Source: DASTFY01 sp963813375 (GTDB lineage: Bacteria; Actinomycetota; Acidimicrobiia; Acidimicrobiales; Ilumatobacteraceae). Taken from it: a DNA stretch of 64,000 nucleotides. The stretch is taken from NCBI GenBank assembly GCA_963813375.1, contig CAWEYT010000008.1, positions 423,314 to 487,313 of the forward strand, in the 5' to 3' direction. The notes under the pieces were generated by a model that was not told where the DNA came from, ran no database searches, and saw nothing but the letters and a program-made list of their open reading frames with translations. The stretch's first letter is position 1; each line of letters starts with the position of its first letter. Position numbers and translations under genes: made by a program. Positions 23,484 to 32,890 of this stretch are shown piece by piece.

Positions 23484-24381
23484 TCAGGCCCGAGGCAGCT
23501 CCCAGCCGACCTCGTTCGTGACGAGACGCGTGAAGCCGAGGGCGACCAGCTCCTCGCGGTAGCCCGGCTGATCGAAGTCGTCAGCCACGTACTCGAGGAG
23601 CCGGTCGACACCCCCGAGAACCAGCCACTCGGCTGCGGCCGCGTAGAGGGCGGGCACCACGATCGCCCGGTCTTCCCCCTCGGCGACACACAGGTTGCCG
23701 ACGTCGGTCCACGTCACGGCTGTCGCGCTCCTGGCCAGGTCGGCGGCCAGTTCACCGACCTCGATGAAACCGACCTCCGCCTCACCCCGTCGCAGCGCGA
23801 GGCGGGCGCCGAACACCCCCATCGTTCGGACGACTTCGACGCCGTCGAGCGGTGCGCTCAGAAGATCGCGGCAACGGGCGACGTAGACCTCCTCGGTCCG
23901 CGCCGGGCCCGTGAAACCGGCCGCGACGTAAAGCGCCCGCACATGGGGGAGCGTGTCCGGAACGCCGTAGCAGGCCAGCACCGGAAGGCCGCAGTCGGCG
24001 TAGCGGCGGTCGACCTGCCACTGGTCGAAGAGGTCCAGGCAGGTCCGCAGCACGCCGGCACCTGCGTCGCCGGCGGTCCTCGTGCAGACGAGCCAGCGGA
24101 TGTCCCCGGCGTTGCGGAAGTCTGGGCCGACGTCCGGGTCAGCCGCGGAACCGGTGCACGAGCGCCGCCGCCACCACGGCCGAACGATCGACAGCGACCA
24201 GGCAGCGACGCTCGGCGACCCACGGGTCGACGATGGACTCGCCGGGCTCGCGCTCGAGTTGGGAGAGCACGGCGTTGACCGAGAGGGCGACGCCGGGCAC
24301 CACGGCGGCCACATGGCGGTTGACCAGTTCGGTCAGCTGGTCCCGGTCGCGGCGCTCGAAGGGGCGGATCTCGATGGACAT
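23484..24381 (-). CDS. GNAT-family acetyltransferase, frame-broken
   Basis: About 298 residues after repair. The N-terminal part (MSIEIRPFERRDRDQLTELV...VVAAALVHRF) is the first half of a GNAT domain. It joins the second part (DVGPDFRNAGDIRWLVC...) when one base is removed near 24140. The motif-A region reads GDAGAGVLRTCLDLFDQW, where the acetyl-CoA loop would lie. The C-terminal third is a second, degenerate GNAT-like half ending in ELVALGFTRL. The substrate is unknown. It lies downstream of the respiratory operon on the same strand but with its own 100-bp gap. Confidence 0.65.
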
Positions 24382-24481
24382 GGCGGGGCCTCACGAAGCT
24401 CGGTGGTGCTGTCGGGACCCGCTGCCGATGCGGTACGCCGGCGACGCTACCGCACACACCATCGCGCCGCCGGAGCGGTCC

Positions 24482-25972
24482 CTACCGTGTCTCGCGGAGC
24501 CTGGTTGCGTTTTCCGCCACGGAGCTCCGCGAGAGCTGGTCGGCGAGCTCCGGCTCGGGCGCCGCGGGGTGGGTGCGTGCCGACGGCGGGTCGGCTGGTG
24601 GCGGCGGCTCGGCCGCGACCGCGGGTGGCCCGGCGTCACGACGCTGGAGCTCGACGCACAGCCGGGCCGCCACCAGCCCGGCGATCGGCGGCACGACCAG
24701 CAGCGCGGTGCGCAGGGTCCAGATCACGACGTTGACCGAGACGCCGAACGTCACGGCGATCACGTCGCTCGAGCCCGCCACCATCATCACGGTGACGAAC
24801 GAGAACGCGGCGACACCGATGCCCGTGTGAACCGGATGGTCCCGCGGCCGGAACAGGATGTGGTGCTCCTGGTCGGTCTTGGCCCGCCGGGCCTGGATGA
24901 ACGGCCAGGCGTACATGATGCCGAACACGATCGAGGGCAGCAGCACCCCCGGGAAGAACGGGTTGGGGATCTGGTACCCGAAGGCGCGGACCTCCCACGG
25001 CGGCATGAGGCGCAGACCCCCCTCGGTCCATCCCATGTACCAGTCGGGCTGCGAGGCGGAGCTCACATCGGCCCCGCGGTAAGGACCGGTCACCCAGATG
25101 GCGTTGATCTGGGCCAGGCCGCCGAGGGCCGCGAGGGCCGATGCGACCAGGAAGAACAGCCCGCCGGCCTTGGCCGTGTACGTCGGCCACAACCGCTGGC
25201 CGACCACGTTGTCCTCCCGCTTCCCCGGACCGGGGAACTGCGTGTGCTTGTGGCGGATGACCAGAGCGAGGTGCACGGTGATGAGCACGGCGATGGCGGC
25301 CGGGATGAGCAGGATGTGGGCGACGAACAGCCGCTGCAGGATCTCCGTCCCCGGGTACGGACCGTCGAAGACGAGTGACGAGATCCAGGTGCCCACGAGC
25401 GGGATCGAGAGGATGATGGCGTTGGCGATCCGCAGGCCGGTGCCGGAGAGCTGGTCGTCGAGCAGCGAGTAGCCGGCGAACCCGTTCAACATGGCGAGGA
25501 CGAGCAGCGTCACGCCGATCATCCAGTTGATCTCGCGAGGCCGGCGGAACGCGCCGGTGAAGAAGATCCGCGCCAGGTGGGCGACGATCGCGGCCACGAA
25601 CACGAGTGCCGCCCAGTGGTGGATCTGGCGCATCACCATGCCGGCGCGGACGTCGAAGCTGATGCGGATGGCGGACTCGTAGGCCTCCGACATCTCGACG
25701 CCACGCAGCGGGCCGTAGCTGCCGTCGTAGGTCACCACGGACGTGCTGGGAGTGAAGAAGAACGACAGGTAGATGCCGGTGAGCACCAGGATCACGAAGC
25801 AGTAGAGGGCGACCTCCCCGAGCAGGAACGACCAGTGGTCGGGGAAGACCTTGTCCAGCGTCTTGCGGGCGACGCGGGCGCCGCCGACGACCGCCGGCCG
25901 ATCCAGCCGCCAGCGCACGCGAGCGACGTCGAGTCGGCCTGACGTCGGCGGCGCTTGCGGAGGACGGCTCAT
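24482..25972 (-). CDS. qcrB: Menaquinol-cytochrome c reductase cytochrome b subunit
   Basis: Membrane core of the actinobacterial bcc complex, oxidising menaquinol and passing electrons to QcrA and QcrC. About 496 residues counted from the Met in MSRPPQ. The haem-ligand pairs are in RQIHHWAALVFV and HILLIPAAIAVLITVHLALV. The quinol-site motif appears as PDWYMGWTEG, the form used in actinobacteria (PEWY elsewhere). The frame is open upstream through the whole Rieske domain, so it may be fused to QcrA. The C-terminus is Pro/Ala-rich, and its last 15 or so residues are encoded by a palindromic repeat (24490-24534). Confidence 0.9.
   Translation of the reverse strand: MSRPPQAPPTSGRLDVARVRWRLDRPAVVGGARVARKTLDKVFPDHWSFLLGEVALYCFVILVLTGIYLSFFFTPSTSVVTYDGSYGPLRGVEMSEAYESAIRISFDVRAGMVMRQIHHWAALVFVAAIVAHLARIFFTGAFRRPREINWMIGVTLLVLAMLNGFAGYSLLDDQLSGTGLRIANAIILSIPLVGTWISSLVFDGPYPGTEILQRLFVAHILLIPAAIAVLITVHLALVIRHKHTQFPGPGKREDNVVGQRLWPTYTAKAGGLFFLVASALAALGGLAQINAIWVTGPYRGADVSSASQPDWYMGWTEGGLRLMPPWEVRAFGYQIPNPFFPGVLLPSIVFGIMYAWPFIQARRAKTDQEHHILFRPRDHPVHTGIGVAAFSFVTVMMVAGSSDVIAVTFGVSVNVVIWTLRTALLVVPPIAGLVAARLCVELQRRDAGPPAVAAEPPPPADPPSARTHPAAPEPELADQLSRSSVAENATRLRETR
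24490..24534. repeat. Palindromic repeat family, copy D (inside qcrB 3' end)
   Basis: Arms TCTCGCGGA (24490-24498) and TCCGCGAGA (24526-24534) enclose a 27-nt core; the pairing extends two further bases inward. The core carries TCCGCCACGGAGC at its 3' end, matching the TCCGCnACnGA motif of the other copies. The arms share no sequence with copies A-C but are equally self-complementary. Confidence 0.75.
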
Positions 25973-26867
25973 CGAGCGCAACTGGTTCCAGAAGCCGGGG
26001 CCGATGGGGCTGGAGAACTCCCCGCCGGCCATGAGGTAGCCGTCGTCGTCGAGCGCCAGCGGGAGTTGCGGCAGCGAACGCGTCGCCGGGCCGAACACCG
26101 GCCTGGACCCATCGCCCACGTCGAAGGTGGACTGGTGGCACGGGCACAGCAACAGGCCACTCTCCGCCTGGTAGAGCCCGACAGGACAGCCGGCGTGGGT
26201 GCAGATCTTCGAGTAGGCGACGAGATCGTCGACCGCCCAGTCCTCGCGACCCTGACCGGGGCACGTTCTGCCCGGGCCGGGTGTGGATGAGGAGCGTCGG
26301 CGCGTTCGCGTCCTGCAGGTTGTCCTCCGGGAAGACGGTGATGAACCCATCGACGGCGACGTCCTCTGGCCGAACCCGCTCACCCAGCTCGTTGATGAGG
26401 TGGTCGCCGGCCGAGAACGGGCTGGCCTTGAGGCCGGCGCCCGGCCGGGGACCCAGGGAGCGGATCGGGAACAGCGCGGCGAGGCCGAGCGCGCCGGCGG
26501 CACCGGCCAGCAGGCGCACGAGGAGACGGCGGCGGCCGAACTCCTCCTCGCCGGCGATCAGGTCGGCATCCAGCGCGGCAAGGGCACCCTCGCTCGAGGC
26601 CACCTGCTCGCGCGGTTCCTCGTCCGGTCCGGCGGGCAGGAACCGGTGGGCCCACGAGATGACCCCGACGCCGATGCCGCCCAACGACAGGCACAGCAGC
26701 GCGCCCTCCCACTGGGGCTGACCACCACGCCAGTAGACGAAGGTCAGGCCGAGCGCGGCGACGATGCTGACGACGAAGGCGATCACCGGGACGCGGGTGG
26801 TCGGTGCGGGCGAGCCTGTGCGCCCGGCGGCCGCGGCCCCCGCCTCGGTTCGGGCCCGCTGCACCAT
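25973..26867 (-). CDS. qcrA: Menaquinol-cytochrome c reductase Rieske subunit, frame-broken; possibly fused to QcrB
   Basis: Iron-sulfur subunit of the bcc complex. Three hydrophobic helices precede the Rieske domain, as in actinobacterial QcrA. The cluster motifs are CTHAGC and CPCHQS, and the protein ends with the typical GEFSSPIGPGFW. One extra base in the run at 26258-26261 separates the halves; removing it restores the chain. The ATG at 26867 is preferred over the GTG at 26921 because a GAGGAGG lies five nt before it. After repair no stop separates this gene from qcrB: the stop expected in the ATGA at the junction is out of frame. Confidence 0.85.
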
Positions 26868-26912
26868 GACATCCTCCTCAGGGACATCCTCCTCAGGGAC
26901 ATCCTCCTCAGG
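26868..26912. repeat. Three exact 15-bp tandem repeats carrying Shine-Dalgarno sites
   Basis: On the minus strand the unit CCTGAGGAGGATGTC is repeated three times without error, directly before the ATG of qcrA. Each unit contains GAGGAGG. The first unit also holds the TGA stop of qcrC (26910-26908). The array therefore triples the ribosome-binding site between qcrC and qcrA. If the upstream GTG were used, it would encode repeated EEDVP. Confidence 0.9.
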
Positions 26913-27694
26913 TGGCGGCACGGCGTCTTCCCCTCACGATCCAGAACAGTGCCGCTCCGATCACGACGAACCCGACCGTCCACGCCACGAACCCTTCGGG
27001 CACTGGACCGGTCGACCCCAGGTTCATCCCCCCGCGGTCGTCCGGGTGTTGCAGCTCGCCGGTGACGTACGCGGCGATGTCGGTGGCCTGCTGATCGGTG
27101 AACGTGTCGGGCCCGAACACCGGCATCTGGCCGGGGCCGGTGCGCATGGCCTCCACCACCTCCGTCGGCGTGGCCTGGAGCAGCGAGGGCGCATTGTGGC
27201 CGTACGACGAGCGCGCCACCCACGCCGGCCGCGTTGTGGCACGCCGCGCAGTTGGCCCGGAACAGCTCGCCGCCGCTGACGGAGTCGGCCGATGCCACGT
27301 CGACATCCGGGATGGCCGGGCCCGGGGCGAGCGAGGCGACATAGGCGACGAGCGCCTCGATCTCGTCGTTGTCGTAGGCCGGCGGCTTGCGCACGGCCTG
27401 CTTGCCGATGACGGCGAGCGGCATCCGGCCGGTGCGGAGCTGGAAGTCGGCTGCCGCGGCACCCACCCCGACGAGGGACGGGACGGCGTTGTCGCCCTCG
27501 CCCGTGCCCTCGGCGTCCTCGCCGTGGCAGGTCGAGCAGCCCACCTGGAAGAGCTGCCGGCCGTGCTCGATGAGCTCCGGATCGGCTTCGTCGGACTCCT
27601 GCCCCGCGGCATAGGACCCGACGAAGCCGAGCACGCCGACGGCCAGGCACGCCCCGACCCCGGTGGCCGTCGCCCAGCGGCGCCAGGGCCTCAT
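26908..27694 (-). CDS. qcrC: Diheme cytochrome c subunit of the bcc complex, frame-broken
   Basis: Membrane-anchored cytochrome c linking the bcc complex to the aa3 oxidase. The product of about 261 residues has an N-terminal signal-anchor (GVGACLAVGVLGFVGSYAAG), two c-type haem sites CSTCH and CAACH, the Met-ligand loops, and a C-terminal membrane helix (GFVVIGAALFWIVRG). The diheme form is characteristic of actinobacteria, which often lack soluble cytochrome c. One extra base lies near 27220, just after the second haem motif. The ATG overlaps the ctaE stop as ATGA, so the genes form one operon. Confidence 0.88.
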
Positions 27695-28242
27695 CGGATG
27701 ACGAAGATGGTGGCGAACAGCAGCACCCACACCACGTCGACGAAGTGCCAGTACCACGTGGTGGCGGCCCGCAGCCCGGGGATCGAACCGGGCACATCGG
27801 GCGGTCTGAGCCCGACGACGGCCAGCAGCACCAGGCCGACGGCGACGTGCAGCCCGTGGAAGCCCGTGAGCGCGTAGTACAGCGTGCCGAACGCGTCGGT
27901 GGACACCGTGAAGTCGTTCGTCGACCACTCCAGCACCTGGTTGCCGAGGAAGACGACACCGAGGGCCAGCGTGACCAGCGTCCAGTTCCGGGCCTCCGCG
28001 TGGGAGCCACGCTCGGCCCGGTGCAGGGTGAAGCTGGAGGCCACCAGGACCAGCGTGAACAGCCCGGCCCGCGGGGTGTCGAGCTCGACGCCGGCCGGCG
28101 GCCAGACGTCGTTGGCCGCCCGCACGGTGAAGTAGGCGGCGAACAGGCCGCCGAAGAACATGACCTCCGAGGCCAGCCAGATGGCCACGCCCACCGCAGT
28201 GGGGTTCGGCCGGCGGACGACCGGCGCCACGGTCGCGCCCAT
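27691..28242 (-). CDS. ctaE: Cytochrome c oxidase subunit III
   Basis: Integral membrane subunit of the aa3 oxidase, 183 residues with five hydrophobic helices, the short actinobacterial form. Diagnostic segments are IWLASEVMFFGGLFAAYF near the start, ALTGFHGLHVAVGL and the ending YWHFVDVVWVLLFATIFVIR. First gene of the ctaE-qcrC-qcrA-qcrB operon. The 73 bp to the divergent ctaG gene must hold promoters for both halves of the respiratory block. Confidence 0.92.
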   Translation of the reverse strand: MGATVAPVVRRPNPTAVGVAIWLASEVMFFGGLFAAYFTVRAANDVWPPAGVELDTPRAGLFTLVLVASSFTLHRAERGSHAEARNWTLVTLALGVVFLGNQVLEWSTNDFTVSTDAFGTLYYALTGFHGLHVAVGLVLLAVVGLRPPDVPGSIPGLRAATTWYWHFVDVVWVLLFATIFVIR

Positions 28243-28315
28243 CCGCCCACACTAGGCCCGCGGCCGCGAGCGGCGAGCAGCCCGCGCGACGACGCGCGCG
28301 GCTACGGTGCCGCGG

Positions 28316-29176
28316 ATGGGGCTCGTGGCCGCGGGAACCTCCGCAGGGGGATGGAGCGTCGACCCAGCGGCCCTGCTGGTGGTGGTCCTCGCCGCGGCGT
28401 GGTACGTCCGCGCCACCCGCCGCCTGCACCGCGCCGGAAGCCCCTGGCCGGCCGCGCGAGCGGTTGCAGCGGCAACGACCGTCGTGGCAGCCGTCATCGC
28501 CACCAACGGCTGGGTGGCGGCCAACGACGTGTCCCGCTTCGGGGCCCACGCCATGCAGCACGTCCTGCTCGGGCTCGTCATCCCGGTCGGCATCGTCCTC
28601 GCCGCGCCGTTGACCTTGGCTCTGCGCACGTCGTCGCCACCGACACGGCAGGTGCTCCGCTCGTGGTCCTCCGGCCAGGTGCTGCGCGTCGCCTGCCACC
28701 CCGTCGTCGCCGGCGCCCTGTTCACCGCCACGATCGTTGCCATGTACACGACCCCGATCTTCGAGTGGTCGCTCACGTCGGCACCCGTGCACATGCTGGT
28801 CCACACGCATCTGCTGGTGGTCGGCGTGCTGTTCTTCTGGCCGCTGATCGGGTTCGATCCCGCGCCGGTCCGCGTGCCGCACCCCGCCCGGATCGGACTG
28901 CTCCTGCTGATCCTGCCGCTGCACGCCCTGCTGGCCGTCATGCTGATGGACGCCGATCCACCGGTGGGCGGTGCGACCGCCATCCGCCTGGCCCGCGAGG
29001 CGGGCGTCGATCCCGTCGCCGAGCAGCGGCTGGGCGCGGGCCTGCTGTGGGTGATCGGTGACCTCGTCGCCCTGGCCGCCGTCGCCATCGCCTGCTACCG
29101 GTGGTGGCGTGCCGACACCGCGTTCACGCGGGCCGGCCCCTCGAGCACCACACCGATGATCGGCACTCCCTCGTGA
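28316..29176 (+). CDS. ctaG: Cytochrome c oxidase assembly factor, CtaG type
   Basis: Polytopic membrane protein of 286 residues related to the caa3-oxidase assembly factor CtaG, needed to form the copper centre of subunit I. Histidine-rich helices are evident: GAHAMQHVLLGL, HMLVHTHLLVVG and LPLHALLAVML. The ATG at 28316 is preferred over the GTG at 28307 because TACGGT seven nt upstream of the ATG makes a good leaderless promoter that overlaps the GTG. Its TGA overlaps the GTG of ctaC (GTGA), so it opens the ctaG-ctaC-ctaD-ctaF operon. Confidence 0.85.
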   Translation: MGLVAAGTSAGGWSVDPAALLVVVLAAAWYVRATRRLHRAGSPWPAARAVAAATTVVAAVIATNGWVAANDVSRFGAHAMQHVLLGLVIPVGIVLAAPLTLALRTSSPPTRQVLRSWSSGQVLRVACHPVVAGALFTATIVAMYTTPIFEWSLTSAPVHMLVHTHLLVVGVLFFWPLIGFDPAPVRVPHPARIGLLLLILPLHALLAVMLMDADPPVGGATAIRLAREAGVDPVAEQRLGAGLLWVIGDLVALAAVAIACYRWWRADTAFTRAGPSSTTPMIGTPS

Positions 29177-29904
29177 GCCGCCGGTGGCGGCCCGCCGGGC
29201 TCGCGCTCGTCGCGCTGGTCGCGAGCGCGTGCACCGAGAACGGCTACCCCACCCCGTCGAGCGAGCAGGCGGAGGACGCTGCGTCACTGTGGCGGGTGGC
29301 GCTCATCGCCGCCGCGATCGTCGGCGGCATCACGATGTCGCTGATCATCTACTCGATCATCCGCTTCCGCCGGCGTGACGACCGGCTGCCGGATCAGCGC
29401 AGCTCCCACTTCACGCTCGAGGTCGTGTGCACCGTGATCCCGGTCGCCATCGTGGCCGGGCTGTTCGCGTACACGGTCAACGTCCAACGAAAGGTCACGG
29501 AGCTGAGCGACGACCCGGACGTCGTGGTCGATGTCGTCGGGTACCAATGGGGCTGGACCTTCACCTACCCGGCGGCAGGCGTGACCAGCGTGCCCGGCGA
29601 GGACTACGAACCCGCGGTGCTCGCCGTCCCCGTGGGCGCGACCGTCCGCTTCAACCTGCGCTCGCCGGACGTCATCCACTCCTTCTGGGTACCGGAGTTC
29701 CTCGAGAAGCGGGACCTCATCCCCGGGGTGGACAACGCCATCGACGTCACCGTCAACCGCACGGGCACCTGGACCGGCCGGTGCGCCGAGTTCTGCGGCC
29801 TGGACCACTGGCGCATGAACTTCGAGGTGCAGGCGCTGTCACCTGACGACTTCGACGCCTGGCTGGCCGAGCAGCCCCCGACCTCGGGGGAGGCGAGCGC
29901 ATGA
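29173..29904 (+). CDS. ctaC: Cytochrome c oxidase subunit II
   Basis: Subunit of the aa3 oxidase that receives electrons at the CuA site. 243 residues: a lipoprotein-type signal with the lipobox VASAC, two membrane helices, then the cupredoxin domain. CuA ligands are seen as the distal His in DVIHSFW and the cluster CAEFCGLDHWRM (C-x3-C-x3-H-x2-M). The aromatic relay GYQWGWTF precedes them. It is coupled to both neighbours by GTGA and ATGA overlaps. Confidence 0.93.
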   Translation: MSRRWRPAGLALVALVASACTENGYPTPSSEQAEDAASLWRVALIAAAIVGGITMSLIIYSIIRFRRRDDRLPDQRSSHFTLEVVCTVIPVAIVAGLFAYTVNVQRKVTELSDDPDVVVDVVGYQWGWTFTYPAAGVTSVPGEDYEPAVLAVPVGATVRFNLRSPDVIHSFWVPEFLEKRDLIPGVDNAIDVTVNRTGTWTGRCAEFCGLDHWRMNFEVQALSPDDFDAWLAEQPPTSGEASA

Positions 29905-31568
29905 CGGCCGTGCAGGAGCCGATCGGCCCGGCCGAGGCCCCCGTCCTTCCCGCGCGCCAGCCCACGGGGATGCTGGCCTGGCTGACGTCGACCGACCACA
30001 AGCGGATCGGCATCAGCTACATGGTGACGGCGTTCGCCTTCTTCCTCGTCGGCGGATCGCTGGCCATGGTCATGCGGGCCCAGCTGGCCCAGCCCGAGCA
30101 GGAGCTGGTCGGCAACGACACCTACAACCAGCTCTTCACCATGCACGGCAGCATCATGCTGTTCCTCTTCATCGGGCCCTTCGCCTTCGGCCTGGCCAAC
30201 TACCTGATCCCCCTCCAGGTCGGCGCCCGCGACATGGCCTTCCCCCGCCTGAACGCGTTCAGCTACTGGCTCTACCTCGGCGGCGGCATCACCATGATCT
30301 CGGGCTTCGCCACGGCCGGCGGCGCCGCCGCCTTCGGCTGGTTCGGGTACACGCCGCTGTCGGACCCCGTCCGCTCGCCCGGCCTGGGCGGCGACCTGTG
30401 GCTGGCCAGCCTGGTCCTCACCGGCTTCTCCGGGATCCTGACCGCGGTCAACATCCTCACCACGGTGTTCTGCCTGCGCATGCCGACCATGAACGCCTTC
30501 CGCATGCCGGTGTTCACATGGGACATGGTCGTCACGTCGCTGCTGGTGCTGCTGGCCTTCCCCGTCCTGACCGCGGCCGGCGCGCTCCTGTTCATCGACC
30601 GGAACCTCGACGGCCACGTCTTCGACCTCGCCGGCGGCGGGGTGCCCATCCTCTGGCAGCACCTGTTCTGGTTCTTCGGTCACCCCGAGGTGTACATCAT
30701 CGTCCTGCCCTACTTCGGGGTGATCACCGAGGTCATCCCGGTGTTCTCGCGCCGGCCGCTCTTCGCCTACGCCGGGCTGGTGTTCGCGACCATCGCCATC
30801 GCCGCGCTCTCGGTCGGCGTGTGGGCGCACCACATGTTCGTCACCGGCGACGTGCTGCTCCCGTTCTTCTCCGGGCTCTCGTTCCTCATCGCGGTGCCGA
30901 CCGGCATCAAGTTCGTCAACTGGATCGCATCGATGTGGGGAGGGCAGATCCGCTTCTCCGCGCCCATGCTGTTCTCGGTCGGCTTCCTCGTCCTGTTCCT
31001 GCTCGGCGGCCTGACCGGGGTCATGCTGGCGTCGCCCCCGCTCGACTTCCAGGTCAGCGACTCGTACTTCGTCGTCGCCCACTTCCACTACACGCTCGTC
31101 GGCGGCTCGGTGTTCGGCGTGTTCGCCGCGCTCTATTACTGGTTCCCCAAGTTCACCGGGAAGATGCTCGACGAGCGGCTGGCCAAGGCCCACTTCTGGC
31201 TGTTCTTCATCGGCTTCAACATGACCTTCCTCGTGCAACACATCCTCGGCGCCAGCGGCATGCCGCGCCGGGTGGCGTCCTATCTGGACAGCGACGGGTT
31301 CGGGCCGCTCAACCTCGTGTCCAGCATCGGCGCCTTCATCCAGGGCATCGCCGTGCTCGTGCTCGTGATCAACCTCGTGCGAACGTTCCGTCACGGCCCC
31401 GCAGCCGGTGACGACCCGTGGGAGGGCTACACGCTCGAGTGGGCGACGACGTCACCTCCGCCACCACACAACTTCGACGGCCCGCTCCCGCCGATCACCA
31501 GCGAGCGCCCGCTCTTCGACCTCCGCCAGCGACAGGCCGCCGCCGCGGCCGGAGGGGACACACCATGA
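29901..31568 (+). CDS. ctaD: Cytochrome c oxidase subunit I
   Basis: Catalytic haem-copper subunit, 555 residues with twelve predicted membrane helices. The haem a ligand lies in FTMHGSIMLFLF. The CuB His and cross-linked Tyr motif is FFGHPEVYIIVLPYFG, the remaining CuB ligands are in WAHHMFVTG, and the haem a/a3 His pair in VAHFHYTLVGG. This is an A-type oxidase. The intact reading frame shows that long genes here can be error-free. The start overlaps the ctaC stop by ATGA. Confidence 0.96.
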   Translation: MTAVQEPIGPAEAPVLPARQPTGMLAWLTSTDHKRIGISYMVTAFAFFLVGGSLAMVMRAQLAQPEQELVGNDTYNQLFTMHGSIMLFLFIGPFAFGLANYLIPLQVGARDMAFPRLNAFSYWLYLGGGITMISGFATAGGAAAFGWFGYTPLSDPVRSPGLGGDLWLASLVLTGFSGILTAVNILTTVFCLRMPTMNAFRMPVFTWDMVVTSLLVLLAFPVLTAAGALLFIDRNLDGHVFDLAGGGVPILWQHLFWFFGHPEVYIIVLPYFGVITEVIPVFSRRPLFAYAGLVFATIAIAALSVGVWAHHMFVTGDVLLPFFSGLSFLIAVPTGIKFVNWIASMWGGQIRFSAPMLFSVGFLVLFLLGGLTGVMLASPPLDFQVSDSYFVVAHFHYTLVGGSVFGVFAALYYWFPKFTGKMLDERLAKAHFWLFFIGFNMTFLVQHILGASGMPRRVASYLDSDGFGPLNLVSSIGAFIQGIAVLVLVINLVRTFRHGPAAGDDPWEGYTLEWATTSPPPPHNFDGPLPPITSERPLFDLRQRQAAAAAGGDTP

Positions 31569-31960
31569 GCGTGATGGCGCGGACGTTGTGGACGCTGTCG
31601 CTGTTCTTCTTCCTGATCGGGTTGCTGTACTGGATCACGGCCCGCGAGCCGGCCGGGGTGACGCTGCTCATGCTCTGCTCGGGCGCGGCCATCGTGGCCG
31701 TGCTCCCCTATCACCGTCGGCGCCGGCCCGGCGATCCCGAGACGGATCACGAGCTCGAACCGACGGCGTCGTTGTGGCCGTTCATCATCGGCGTCGGATG
31801 CGTGCTGGCCGTCAACGGCCTCGTCCTCGGCCCGTGGCTCTTCGTGCCCGGCGTCGCCCTCGTCGTTCGAGGCTTGGTGGCCATCCTCGGTCGCGGCAGC
31901 CCAAGCGAGGAAGCACCCGCCGAACCCGCGGTCAGCGGGGACGGTGGATCTGGTCCCTGA
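31565..31960 (+). CDS. ctaF: Actinobacterial cytochrome c oxidase subunit IV
   Basis: Small membrane subunit of 131 residues with four hydrophobic helices in two pairs: LWTLSLFFFLIGLLYWIT and TLLMLCSGAAIVAVLPY, then WPFIIGVGCVLAVNGLVLG and VALVVRGLVAIL. This arrangement and its place directly after ctaD (ATGA overlap) identify the actinobacterial subunit IV. Last gene of the plus-strand oxidase operon; its 3' end overlaps the convergent pheA end. Confidence 0.82.
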   Translation: MSVMARTLWTLSLFFFLIGLLYWITAREPAGVTLLMLCSGAAIVAVLPYHRRRRPGDPETDHELEPTASLWPFIIGVGCVLAVNGLVLGPWLFVPGVALVVRGLVAILGRGSPSEEAPAEPAVSGDGGSGP

Positions 31961-32890
31961 GGGCGCGATCGGCATCCAGTCGTCGGCCTGACGCCAGCGG
32001 GCGTCCGCGTGCTCACGGGTGGTCGACGCGTGGGCCCCGGCAGCCGGGTAGGAGCCGAGGAACTTGACGCCGCCCTGCTTGGCGTGGAGCGCCCGCAGCG
32101 CGTCCGCCATCAGCTCGTCCCCGATGTGGCCGTCGGCGTCGATGACGAAGCAGTAGTCGCCGAGCCCGCCTTCCTTGGTGGGCCTGCTCTCCAGCTTGGA
32201 GAGGTTGATCCGGCGGGCCGCGAACTCCTGGAGGATCGAGATGAGGCTGCCGGGCTCGTCGGCCCGCTGGTAGATCACGACGGACGTCTTGTCGTGCCCG
32301 GTCGGGGCCGGGACGCCGTCGCGCGCCACGACGACGAAGCGGGTCTGGTTGCCGTCGTGGTCGGCGATGTCGGCGGCCAGCACGTCGAGCCGGTAGAGAT
32401 CGGCGGCGATGCGGGGCGCGATGGCGGCCAGGCCGCGAACCTGGTCCTCGCCCACCTCCCGTGCCGCCTCCGCGGTCGAGTTGGCGGCGTGCAGCTCGGC
32501 CTCGGGGAGCGCGGCCGTCAGGAACCGCATGCACTGCGCGGTCGCCACCGGGATCGACAGCACGATCTTGATGTCGGCCAGCGTCGTCCCCGGCCGGCCG
32601 AGCAGGCACTGCTCGACGTCGATGACCACCTCACGCTGGATGAGCAGGTCGTGGTTGAAGATGAGGCCGTCCTGGGTGAGGTTGACCGTGCCCTCGATCG
32701 AGTTCTCGATGGCGACGAAGCCGACATCCACCGTGCCGTCGGCCGCCGCCTGCAGCACGGCCGCCATGGACACGAGCGGCACGAGCTCGCCCGCGGCCAG
32801 GTCCGGCTGGCTCAACAGCGCCTGCTCGGTGAAGGTGCCGAGCGGCCCCAGGAAGCCGACCCGCAGGCCGGTGCGGGGAGATGAGGGCAC
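31932..32890 (-). CDS. pheA: Prephenate dehydratase
   Basis: Converts prephenate to phenylpyruvate in phenylalanine synthesis. 319 residues after repair. The catalytic domain begins VGFLGPLGTFTEQALL and includes AIENSIEGTV and the TRF motif (NQTRFVVVA). The C-terminal ACT domain (SLISILQEFAARRINLSKLESRP) provides phenylalanine feedback control. The frame as given continues across ctaF; one missing base near 31972 would end it at a TGA at 31934, after a usual PheA tail. The GTG start lies six nt after TATTCT, so the mRNA is probably leaderless. Confidence 0.9.

Noticed and set aside
26783..29287. 834-codon minus-strand frame spanning qcrC and the region opposite ctaG
   Set aside because: Only the part coding for QcrC is real; the rest is the complement of ctaG and a shifted reading of ctaE.
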